Assembly: GCA_032716605.1 (NCBI GenBank)
Contig: CM064572.1
Location: forward strand, 43,858,703 to 43,922,702
Reading direction: 5' to 3'
DNA: 64,000 nt
Source: Paralithodes platypus
Lineage: Eukaryota > Arthropoda > Malacostraca > Decapoda > Lithodidae
The position numbers were made by a program, and so were the translations under genes. This document shows, piece by piece, positions 21,912 through 31,669 of the stretch; the stretch's first letter is position 1; every line of letters starts with the position of its first letter. Under the pieces are notes generated by a model, which saw only the letters and a program-made list of their open reading frames with translations, had not been told where the DNA came from and made no database searches.

Positions 21912-23075
21912 TTTACTACTCTCAGTTCATTCAGTGACAGGAGAAGGTTGTGTTAATCTGAGCTCCTGCCCGGACCACTTACCAGTGACCTTTAGTGACC
22001 AGTCACACCTACCTGTGTGACTGGCAGTGCACTCGTGTTATATAAAAGTGTTATAGCTCAGTTTTTAGCCGTTAATTTACTTGTTTTTGTTTTTCTGTAC
22101 TTAGTTTCTTGCTCCTCGCTAAGCTTATTGGGATCATGGCAGGTATGGAGTGCGAGTTTCTAACTGATCTGTATCATCTTATTCTCCAGGTAAGGGAAGA
22201 GATGGTTGTGGTGAAGGAAGATGTCTTGGCTCTAAGGCAGGTTAATGTTAAACTTCAGAGGGAAGTGGATTTGATTAAAGACGAAAATCTAGCTTTCAAG
22301 CTTAGCCAAGAGGAAATAAAGTCGAGTAAGGGGAAAAGGGAGGAAGTTGATGAAAAATTGTATTCATGGCAGGTTGTTAAAAATACGGGTGGGAAAGTCA
22401 CACTCAAGAAGCAGGATAGTAGAATAGGTATAAGTGTGACAAATACATTCTCTCCTTTGCGAGATGAATGTGAGGGAAAAGATAGTCAGGATAAGGAAGG
22501 GTTAGCCGAAGTGCCTGCCGCAGACTCAGCTCCAACCGCTGACGCTGTGCTACCTACCACCGCTACCTAACACCACCACCACCCCCACCACCACCACCAC
22601 CAAGGGAGCTTCTGCCACCACCGGGGGTTCTCCAACTGCAGCTGCTGGATCCTCCCGAGGGAAAGTTAAGTCTGTGTCCCGAGAAGGTAAGTCTGTGTCG
22701 ATTGTGGGCGACTCCATGGTAAGACATTTAGTTAGGGCTACCCGCACTAAACTTAGGAAGGTTGTGTGTCTGCCTTGGCCATGGAGTTGGGAGGGTTTTA
22801 GAGAAGATGGACCACATCTTGGAAGATAGTGGAGATAACCCCATTATCTGTCTCAGTGCCGGGAGTAACGATGTTGGTAAGGGAAGAAGTGAGGAACTGC
22901 TGCAGCAGTATCGGGATGTGTTAGATAAGGTTAGGATGAAGGGAGGGATCCCTGTAGTGCATTGTATCCTACCCAGAAGAAGAGTTCCCAAGGAATGGAC
23001 ATCCAGGACGATTGGTGTCAATTGCCGGTTGGAGAATTATTGCAAAGAAAAAGCAATACCATTCATTGATAACTG

Positions 23076-24907
23076 TGTTACGACCGGGGCTACGAATAAA
23101 ACAAGGGCACTTAATGATTGGACTAGTAATAGGGCACTATGCAACAACGGTACCCTAGATCCAAACCCTCGAACTTATATGCCGGCGAACAAAAACACCT
23201 ATACCCTCCAGAGTTAATCTGCAATAACGGGGTATCCTTAACTGGGCATAAATGTACTCTACTTCAGGCTAACCCACACTGGTATAGCCTGATAACAAAC
23301 AAGATGCAAGTTACGTTAAAATGCATAAAAAGGAATCTATGGCAAGATCAATTAAATCACTGCAAGATTTAATACAATAAAAATATGCTTCAATACAGTT
23401 ACTCTAAATAACAATAAACTCTTCACTCCTATCTGAAAGAAAGTGAAGTATAGTCCTACAGCATAGACCTGGAAACTTCTGAAGAAAGTCTGATGCTCAT
23501 AAGATGCTCGTATCTTAAACTATATAAAGGCAAGAGGAAGGACACCACACGTGTAAATGGAAAACACTAAAAGATAGGACATATAATGTTAACTGACACG
23601 AGAATACTATAAATGCGCAACGGTAGCAATGCTCGACACTAAAAGAAGTACTTCCTCATCAACGAAACAGTCTGCTATGGTTGTGCAACTCAACAACAAC
23701 CTAGACTAATAAATGCTGTGAATAATAATGCGTACATATCAAAGAGCTTATATTAAATACTAATAAGTGTCTACTCGATTAATAATGTCTAGCTGGAATA
23801 CTCTAGGTAAGGAACTGTGGTTGAGCAAGACAGACTCGTAGCCTAGCGATGTCCTTAAGACTGCATCCTTTAAGTTACGTTAATTGACTAGGGTGCTCTC
23901 TTGATAGATCCAGATCACAAGTATCTGGTTCTATCCTGGCGACCCTCTAAAGACAAGCAAAGAGGCAGCAAAGTATGGAACTGGAACAGGCCAAAACCCT
24001 CAGTCAACACAATGCTGCACTCGTAAAGGACGCAAGCGAAAAGACAACACAGGCTACCACAGGACCGGTCGAAGTCGTGTAGGTATAAGCAAAACCAAAC
24101 ACACATCGGGGACAACGACTACAGTTACCTTATCCCAGTCTAGCATTAAATAGAAGAGCAGAAACACTAAATCAATAATGCAGACACACTAAGTTCCCAA
24201 CCTCTACTAACTAATAACCCTCAAAACCTATTCTAAGTACATGTAAATATCTCAGAGGACGGCGCATACAATACAATGGGCCGGCTATGGAAACCGTATG
24301 CAGAACCCAAGGGGACAAGTAATTGAATAAAGGTGAGAAGCAATGGAAAAGAAGGTCAGAGAGAGAGACAGTGGTAAAGGGGGTGATCGGGAGAGAGTAT
24401 GCAAAGGGATGTTAGAAGCATGCGCGCCTAGCCTGTCCTGAGGAGAACAGCTCCTGTGGACCCTCATGCAGGAGGCAACTTACACAGGAGCCCGCAAGGG
24501 CGCGATGGTCGGCCAATCACGGGCCAAGACGTCACAAGGCAGCGGGCCCCTGGGACGCGCCAGGATCCGCCAGCCAATCAAGGGCGCGGGAAAGCCCGCG
24601 TGCGAGCGGGAAAACTCCACCGAGCGAGGGAGGCAGCACATACATACCCACGCACATACTACTACCACGCTGCCTCTATCGCTCTTTCTCCTTAACTTTA
24701 CACAATGCATCTTATATTTTATTAATGATATAAAATACTTCCCGTTGTCACACACAAAAACAAAGACCACCACTGGACTGTCTGTGACCATGCGAGCACA
24801 AGGAAAGCAAGAACAACATTCTCGGATAACTGTAGCCCATTTCGATGTCTCTGGCGAACGCTAGTGGCTAACGAGAGGCGATTCTGCCCACGCTGGTAGA
24901 CGTCACA
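23076..24907 (-). mobile_element. Solo LTR, family C, with ACTG target duplication
   Basis: 1832 bases, reading TGTTACG at the left and GACGTCACA at the right, so in sense (minus) it starts TGTGACG and ends CGTAACA, the same termini as the family A LTR. A perfect 4-base duplication ACTG flanks it (23072-23075 and 24908-24911), and the CR1 ORF1 frame continues across the empty site. No internal region remains, so it arose by LTR-LTR recombination. It shares the hairpin (23904-23936) and the GCTAGACT motif (24137-24144, complement) with families A and B. Confidence 0.9.
23904..23936 (-). other. Conserved LTR hairpin, family C
   Basis: Sense strand: outer stem GATAGA/TCTATC, A/A mismatch, inner stem CCAGAT/ATCTGG, loop ACTTGTG. 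Flanks GGGTCGCCAG and AAGAGAGCACCC match family A exactly although six of the twelve stem pairs differ, all compensated. The sense GCTAGACT motif lies 208 bases upstream. Confidence 0.85.
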
Positions 24908-25229
24908 ACTGGGATAGTTTCTATGGGAGAGATGGGATGTACGCAAGGGATGGGGTTCATCTTTCACGGTTAGGGGTTTCCACATTAGCTAGTTCTTTAG
25001 ATAGGGTGGTTGTGGGGTTTTGAACAGAAATAATGAGAGTGTAAATGAGAGGTTAAATGGAACAATTTTAGCGTCAGGCGAAAGCGATAAGGATATTCAG
25101 TCTCATGCTAAAAATTATGACTATATTGCTAATGATAGTAGTGATGGTGCAACGGAAGATGGAAATGTCGTTAGAAATAAAGGTAAATTAGGTATAAAGA
25201 AAAGAAGTAAATTGAGAGTATATATATTA

Positions 25230-28060
25230 TACAAACTGTAGGAGTCTATGTAACAAAATGAACGAACTTAGAGCCCTTGTTAACAAAGAAAATATAGACA
25301 TAATAGCGCTAACTGAAACGTGGATTAATACAGAAACCAGGCATTTTTTAGCAGAATTTGATATACCAGGATATAGTTTGATTAAATATGACCGAACAAG
25401 TAAGAGGGGTGGCGGTATAGCAGTGTTTGTCAGGAGTACATTAAAAAGCTGTATTAAATCAGGTATTAGACTAAAATAATAACGATAATGAAAGTGTTTG
25501 GGTAGAGGTTAACGAAGGTAGTGAGACCATAGTTATTGGAGTTATGTATAGACCGCCAAATATGAGTAGAAATGACGGAACGTCATTATTGGAGGAAATT
25601 AAAATGGCATCAAGGTTTAGCAATGTGTGCATTATGGGGGATTTTAATTTTCGAATATAGATTGGCAGCATCAAATAGGAGACTCTGATTCTGAGGAGTT
25701 TATAGAGGTAGTACAAGATAGTTTTTTATTTCAATTCATAGATACGCCGACTAGAGGTAATAATATTCTCGATTTTGTTTTCAGTGACAATGAACATATG
25801 GTAAATAATGTAGAGATAGGGGACCACCTAGGAAATAGTGACCACAATTCTGTGTATTTTAATATACAATGGAAAGGTAATATCAGAGAGAATACAACAT
25901 TAATACCTGACTTCAGAAAAGCCAATTATGGTGGGTTAAGAAGAGCCCTATTAGCGGACCCTATGGTCAAAAAATTAAGTCGATCCAGGTGTCCAAATGA
26001 GTGTACCCCTTCTCAGGCACCTGTCATCTTAAGTCAGGAAGAGACGTCAACCTTGATAGATACATACGATAATTTTATCGAGTCAGTATTCAATGCGCAA
26101 AATAAATATATCCCCAAAAGAAAATTTAGATCAACACAGAACCAACCCAAATGGATGAATAATAGACTATTAGATCTTCTAGGACAAAAGAGAGAAATAT
26201 ATAGAAAAATTAGGAAAGGCGAAATTCACCTACTTGCTTACTATCAGAATCTATCAAGACAGGTAAAAAAGGATATTAGGAAAGAAAACAGAAATTATGA
26301 AATTAAGGTTGCCATTGACTCAAAAAATAATCCTAAAGCTTTTTACCAACTATATAAATCCAAGGTTAGAGATGTAATTGGTCCCCTTAAAACTTCGATA
26401 GGAGAAATGACAGAAAATGATTTAGAAATGTGCAGTACATTAAATAGTCAATTTCTTTCCGTCTTCACTAATGAAAACTTGGCACAGTTTCCAGAAGTCC
26501 GTAAGGTATATAGCGATAGTATAGAAAATAGGTTAAGTATGGTTACTATAAGTAGAAATGATGTGCTTAAGGAAATTGACAGACTGAAACCTCATAAATC
26601 GCTTGGTCCTGATGAGGTATATGCTAGAGTATTAAAAGAATGTAGGGATGAGTTAAGTTACCCATTAACATTTCTATTTAACAAGTCACTAGAGACAGGT
26701 ATAGTTCCAGAAGCTTGGAAGCTTGCAAACGTAGTTCCGATCTTCAAAAAGGTGACAAATCAATAGCATCCAATTACCGTCCCATTAGTCTTACATCAAT
26801 CATAGGAAAGCTACTAGAGTCAATTATTGCTAGTAAAATTAGAAACCACTTAGATACATTTAATATAATAAATTCTTCTCAGCATAGATTCACTCAGGGA
26901 CGTTCTTGCCTTACTAATTTGCTTAGTTTTTTCTCAGAGGTATATGAAACAATTGATAATGACAAGTCATATGATATAATATATTTAGATTTCAGTAAAG
27001 CTTTCGACAGAGTCCCCCATGAGAGATTGATGAGAAAGGTTGAGGCGCATGGAATAGGTGGGGCGTTGTTGGGAAGGATTAGGTCATGGCTAATTGGTAG
27101 GAAGCAGAGAGTCAGCATAAATGGTACCAAGTCAGAATGGGGAGCAGTCAAAAGTGGTGTCCCCCAGGGATCTGTATTAGGTCCTCTGTTGTTTGTTATA
27201 TACATAACTGACCTAGATTTAGGTATAACTAGTAGGATAAGTAAATTTGCAGACAATACCAAAATGGGGAGAACAATTGATTCAGATAGAGATATAGAGT
27301 GCCTCCAAAGGGATCTAGATACCTTACACGAATGGTCAGTAAATTGGCAGATGAAGTTTAACATTGACAAATGCAAGGTATTAAAGATAGGGAAGATGCA
27401 AACAAATGTTTAATATAAAATAGCTAATATGGAATTAGAAAACTCGAATTGTGAGAAAGATCTAAGTGTGTTTGTTAGCAATGATTTGAAGCCTAGAAAA
27501 GAGTGTATAAGCGTTCGAAACAAGGCAAACAGGATTCTCGGGTTCATCTCTAGGAGTGTGAGTAACAGAACTGCTGATGTTATCTTAAAACTTTACTTGT
27601 CATTAGTGAGACCCCATATGGATTATGCTGTTCAATTTTGGTGTCCTTATTACAGAATGGATATAGATTCATTGGAGAGAGTACAACGTAGAATGACAAA
27701 AATGATCCATAATATTAGAAATCTTCCGTATAAAGAAATGTTGAAGAAATTAGGCTTTCATTCGTTAGAGAGATGCAGAGTTAGAGGGGACATGATAGAG
27801 GTATTCAAGTGGGTTAGTGGGATTAATAAAGGGGACATGAAAAATGTACTAAAGCTCAGTGATAGCGAAAGAACTCAACTCGTACAAATGGTTTCAAATT
27901 AGATAAATTTCGTTTCAAGAAAGATATAGGCAAATATTGGTTTGGTAACAGAGTTGTAGATAGGTGGAATAGGCTACCAAGTGCTATAGTGGGATCAAGA
28001 ACGATAGGCAGCTTTAAGATACAATTAGATAGGCATATGGACCAGATGGGTTGGGTGTGA
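25230..28060 (+). pseudogene. CR1 ORF2, multiply broken, catalytic Asp replaced
   Basis: Frames 25258-25479, 25798-26766, 26715-27413, 27429-27902 and beyond are one ORF2. Endonuclease blocks TETWINTETR and GNSDHNSVYF and RT blocks NYRPISLTSIIGKLLE, YLDFSKAFDRVPHERL and [14 protein letters not shown] are present. The catalytic motif reads FADNTK (about 27246-27263) where copy 1 has FADDTK, so the second Asp is lost. Stops or shifts occur near 25477, 25655, 26752, 27411 and 27880. Otherwise it is almost identical to copy 1. Confidence 0.85.
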
Positions 28061-28283
28061 GGGTGATCTGTCAGGTGTGGCCCAGGTGTGGGGATCTGCA
28101 GATTCCCGTTTTTCTGACCTCTGACCGTTTCGGTGAGGTGTTTTTGGTGTTTACTAATTAAAAACACCTAATGGTGTTTTTAAGCTGGACTTATAATTAG
28201 GGTTGGGTGTGACAGGGATCTGCCTTGTGTAGGTCAATCGGCTTTCTGAAGACTCAAATTTTCTTATGTTCTTATGTTCTTAA

Positions 28284-28388
28284 ATACAGTAAACTCAATA
28301 ACCTGCTGGTGACCATTTCTCTATTAACGTAACATAAATAAACGGAAGTCTGCAGAAAGGCGATTGGCACACACAAGGCAGATCCCTT
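28284..28388. repeat. Foldback arm and minus-strand CR1 tail fragment
   Basis: CTCAATAACCTGCTGGTGAC (about 28294-28313) is the foldback arm also seen at about 29246 and, inverted, near 29400. Then a minus-strand CR1 3' end leads to the TTAA where TTAA-5 is inserted. Confidence 0.6.
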
Positions 28389-28889
28389 TTAACCCCTAAC
28401 TATCGGCGCGCAACATAAGTCGAGTATAATAAATCTGGACTATCTGGCGGCGCGCGACATAGGTCGTGTGGCAATTTCAGCACGTAATGTTGCTGAGAGA
28501 GAGAGACAAGTGGTGGCAGGAGAGTAGCGAGCGTATGACTGCTCCAGACCACCGCGGCGAACCTACTGACACGAATCCCACCTCCTCCCTCCCACCTCCT
28601 CCCTCCCTCTCTCACTCGCTACATACTGAATTGTATGGGGAAAGTACCGAATTACATGCTTTTTGCAATCGTGTTGCGCGGTTGTTGCAAGAAAACTAGC
28701 GGTCATAAAAGGATCGTTGTGGTGTCATTGGAAAGCTCTGTTTATGCCCTTTCAGGGATAGATACTTGTTTTACACTCTGGGTCTTATTTAGGCATGAAA
28801 ATGATCACGTAAACAGCCCTATTTTGGGTAAAACCACCCCACTGGTGGCTACATATTATATACCGCCTAGGCCGCTCTTAAGGTGTTAA
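28389..28889. mobile_element. TTAA-5 element with a paralogous empty site
   Basis: 501 bases bounded by TTAA, with weakly similar inverted ends (TTAACCCCTAACTATCGGC and complement TTAACACCTTAAGAGCGGC). The flanks GCAGATCCCTT and ACACAACCCA are contiguous around a single TTAA in the related repeat at 29290-29315 (opposite strand), which is an empty site. The interior is non-coding with a CTCC-rich tract near 28580 and a GA run near 28496-28508. No transposase. Confidence 0.7.
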
Positions 28890-29170
28890 ACACAACCCAT
28901 CTCTTCCATATGCTGTCATGCCTTTCCCGCCGTAAAGATTCCCTCCAAAACTCGAGCAGATCGTTTCCTGATCTAATGAAAATCGTCTCACAATAGCCAG
29001 AGAAAAGGAAACAAATAGGTAATCGGATCTTGAAAGGGCTAGGCTAAGTAAGGTAGGCTTACATAAGAACATAGGACATGGGAGCCAGCAGAAAGCCGAT
29101 TGGCCCACACAAGGCCGATCCCTCTCACACCCAACCCTAATTATAAGCCCAACTCACTAACAAAACAACT
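28890..29170. repeat. Repeat shared with 21.6 kb plus CR1 tail
   Basis: Starts with the same ACACAACCCATCTCTTCCAT block as 21575 and continues in parallel, including a minus-strand CR1 3' end at 29059-29150. Two separate copies of this composite argue that the CR1 tail is part of an older compound repeat. Confidence 0.6.
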
Positions 29171-29476
29171 CTTATACACTCATATAATAAAATTTGAACA
29201 GGTTATCTTGCAGTTATTATGCTTTAATGCTTATAAATATACTCAATAACCTACTGGTGGCCATCTCTATTAACATGACATAAAAAAACGAAAGTAGTTG
29301 GGTTGTGTTTAAAAGGGATCTGCCTTGTGTGTGCCAATCGCCTCTCTGCAGACTTCCGTTTATTTATGTTATGTTAATAAAGCAATGTTAACCAGCAGGT
29401 TATTGAGTTTATTTATACGTAGTAAAGCATAATAACTGCAAGATAACCTGCACAAATGTTAGTATATGTATGTATT
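29171..29476. mobile_element. Foldback element with CR1 tail in its loop
   Basis: Inverted arms of about 120 bases (about 29173-29290 and 29350-29475), both containing GTTATCTTGCAGTTATTATG or its complement and CTCAATAACC. The loop (29296-29345) is a plus-strand CR1 3'-end piece with GGGATCTGCCTTGTG. Confidence 0.65.
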
Positions 29477-29526
29477 ATATACTATTGAATCTGTGTAACC
29501 TACTAATGTGTATACCATTGATACTA

Positions 29527-29706
29527 TTAACCCATGGAATCCTGGAGGCCTCATAGGAGGCAAAACGTATTATGGTTAGGAGTCCGGGAGGTCTCGTATG
29601 AGGCAAAATAAAAATCAAAGCGTTCAAACTGCGCGGGCGGATTTTTGTGTGTGCATGGGCGACTGCAGCTCCACCAAGCACAAACAACCAGGCAGCATCA
29701 GTTCTT
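29527..29706. mobile_element. TTAA-1 MITE copy 2, cut by assembly gap
   Basis: Begins TTAACCCATGGAATCC and follows the inverse of the 5647-5960 copy through two GAGGC palindromic motifs, then enters the run of N. The left flank (29473-29526) is the inverse of 20692-20744. Confidence 0.7.
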
Positions 29707-29806
29707 NNNNNNNNNNNNNNNNNNNNNNNNNNNNNNNNNNNNNNNNNNNNNNNNNNNNNNNNNNNNNNNNNNNNNNNNNNNNNNNNNNNNNNNNNNNNNN
29801 NNNNNN
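29707..29806. other. Assembly gap (100 N)
   Basis: Exactly 100 unknown bases, a conventional placeholder for a gap of unknown size. The left side is a MITE and the right side is already inside a family A LTR, whose first roughly 400 bases are missing. Confidence 0.95.
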
Positions 29807-31190
29807 TCTGAATAATGTTGGATGCTACAAGAGAACGTATCGGAAATGGAACCACAAAATAGCAGGAGGCAGGACAATGCACGTGTAGGCTAAATACACA
29901 AAAAGGCTGGACCTATAATGTTATTGGACACAAGAATATTATAAGCGGTGCAAACAGTAAAAATGCTCGCCACGAAAAAGTAGTACTCCTATTAACAAAC
30001 CGGTCTATGCTGGTTGTGTCTCTCTACAGCAACCAGACCTCAAAATGCTTGTGTAAAAATAAGGGTGTATGCATAAAAGAGTATATGATCTAATCCAGCT
30101 AATGTCTACCCGGGTTAATAAAGTCTAGCTGGGACGCAAGGCAGCTCCTAGCCTAGTGTGGACCTTGGGTCTGTGCGGCCTGATTACGTTAATATGAAGG
30201 TGCTCTCTTGAGGATTCTCGATCACAAGTATCGAGTATCCTCCTGGCGACCCTCAAAAGTAAAAGCAAATAGAGTTAGAACAGTGTTGGGTGGATTAGGC
30301 AAGCAGTCCTCACGCACTACACAGTCTAAACTCCAAGGTACACAGACAAAAGATCCACCCAGGTAACCCACAGAATCCGTAGTGTCGTGTAGCTCAAAAG
30401 TAGCCTACACACAGTGAAAACGCCAACAGCAAGGTACCAGATCCCTAGTCTAGCATTATTTAACCCTGTAGAAACATTAGTGATTGATGGAGATAGTCCG
30501 AGCAATACAATCTCCCAAAAAGACAATGACTATCTTCAACCTTAGCCTAGTACATAAGAAATGTGAGATCCAGCATATAATACAGTCTGGCAACCAATTC
30601 AAGGTGTGGATGCAGGAAACCAGAGGGGGATTGATATTAATAAAAGGTGAGGAAGTATTGGAAATGATAGAGGCAGTAGGAGAGAAAGGTTCTAAGACAA
30701 GAGTGTGGAACAGTTCATGGGAGATGCTTAGAGTATGCTGTCTGGGACGGATCTGACAAGGATATTCCAAGGGACCACATGGCTGGAGTCCCAGTTCGCA
30801 GGAATGGCACGAGGGCGCGCGACAGTCGCCCAGTAAGCAGCCGCCTAGTAGGCAGTGTTAGGCAGGAGGCAACGAATCCCGCGAGGCCTATGTAAGGGGG
30901 CCAGCCACGCGCCACACTCACCACCAAGTCACACCACCTGGTCTCTCTCTCTCTCTCTCCCCCGCTCGCCTTCCGATCATTCAACTACTTAACACAATAC
31001 TTTCAATTGACTAAATAAAATAGAAAGGATTGTGACAGACGAAAATAAAGAACAGTTCTGAACTGTCTGCAACACAAGCTTTCTCGAGAAGGAAAGTACA
31101 CAATGATAGGTAGACTGTAGCTACATTCTCTGCCCTGGCGAGTCCTAGCGAGTAAGCCATGCGGTTCTGGGTGAAGCGGTGAGCGTCACA
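29807..31190 (-). repeat. Family A 3' LTR of A2 (partial)
   Basis: Right end GCGTCACA is the sense LTR start TGTGACGC. About 1384 of about 1812 bases are present; the rest is in the gap. The preceding minus-strand TCTTGGGTGGAG (31202-31191) is the polypurine tract used to prime plus-strand DNA. A CT microsatellite lies at about 30942-30960. Confidence 0.85.
30210..30242 (-). other. Conserved LTR hairpin, A2 3' LTR
   Basis: Sense strand: GAGGAT/ATCCTC outer stem, A/A mismatch, CTCGAT/ATCGAG inner stem, ACTTGTG loop. Confidence 0.85.
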
Positions 31191-31669
31191 CTCCACCCAA
31201 GATTTTTAAGAGGCTCCAACTATGAGCTCTAAATCTGACACGCAGAACCCATACAAAATTCGCCACTCCTAGCCACCCAGCGACAATGAAATGTAAAGCA
31301 CAGTTCTCTTCAAAATAACACATTATAAAAATGAACAACCCCTCCCAACACAATAGACTAAATTACATAGTTATGTTCATAAGAGCGAGCTTCACTAGCC
31401 CAGCCTTCTGAGAGGAGTACAACTCAGAATTTCTGCTATAACATACTTTAAAAAAATGTAACTATCAAAGAAAGAGTTTTTATAGGATTTTTATATTTGT
31501 AATATGTTTATGGCGGCTGCACTACAGGGGCAAGCCTAGTTTTTTCTTCTATACCAACACAGCAACTCCTAATTTACGACCCAATACGCTGGGCTACATG
31601 CGCGAGCCAACAAGCACCAGACGTAAACATACTAATCAAACCAAAGTAGGAGGCTACCCTTGTGATGAT
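31191..31669 (-). other. Family A 3' non-coding region (A2)
   Basis: Between the RNase H stop and the LTR. No third ORF or envelope. Contains a block conserved with A1 (60260-60360) and family B (57335-57400): ACATATTAAAA(A)TATAAAAATC followed by ATAAAAACTCTTTC in sense. Confidence 0.65.

Larger units (their letters stand above)
22136..25022 (+). pseudogene. CR1 ORF1 (coiled coil plus SGNH esterase), split by LTR
   Basis: ATG at 22136. A long coiled coil spans about residues 5-65 (REEMVVVKEDVLALRQVNVK and LIKDENLAFKL). A stop at 22568-22570 follows a shift near a CACCACCAC tract. The SGNH domain is readable beyond it: IVGDSMV (about 22699-22719), SAGSND (about 22855-22872), then RRRVPKEWTSRTIGVN. 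At 23075 the frame is cut by the solo LTR and resumes at 24912 with the DGVHLSRLG catalytic block (about 24951). A further frameshift lies near 22777. The role is as for copy 1 ORF1; this copy cannot be made. Confidence 0.8.
21912..28283 (+). mobile_element. CR1 LINE copy 2, interrupted by a solo LTR
   Basis: Full-length-type CR1: 5' UTR (21912-22135), ORF1 (22136-25022 once the LTR at 23076-24907 is discounted), ORF2 (about 25230-28060), 3' UTR and octamer tail TTCTTATGTTCTTATG ending at about 28283. The ORF2 half is nearly identical to copy 1, whereas the ORF1 half is clearly diverged. The 3' UTR has a perfect 9-bp hairpin (AAAAACACC / GGTGTTTTT, 28160-28181) not seen in copy 1. Confidence 0.85.

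Noticed and set aside
29475..29888. Frames on both strands running through the N run
   Set aside because: They depend on unknown bases across a 100-N gap and join unrelated repeats (MITE and LTR).
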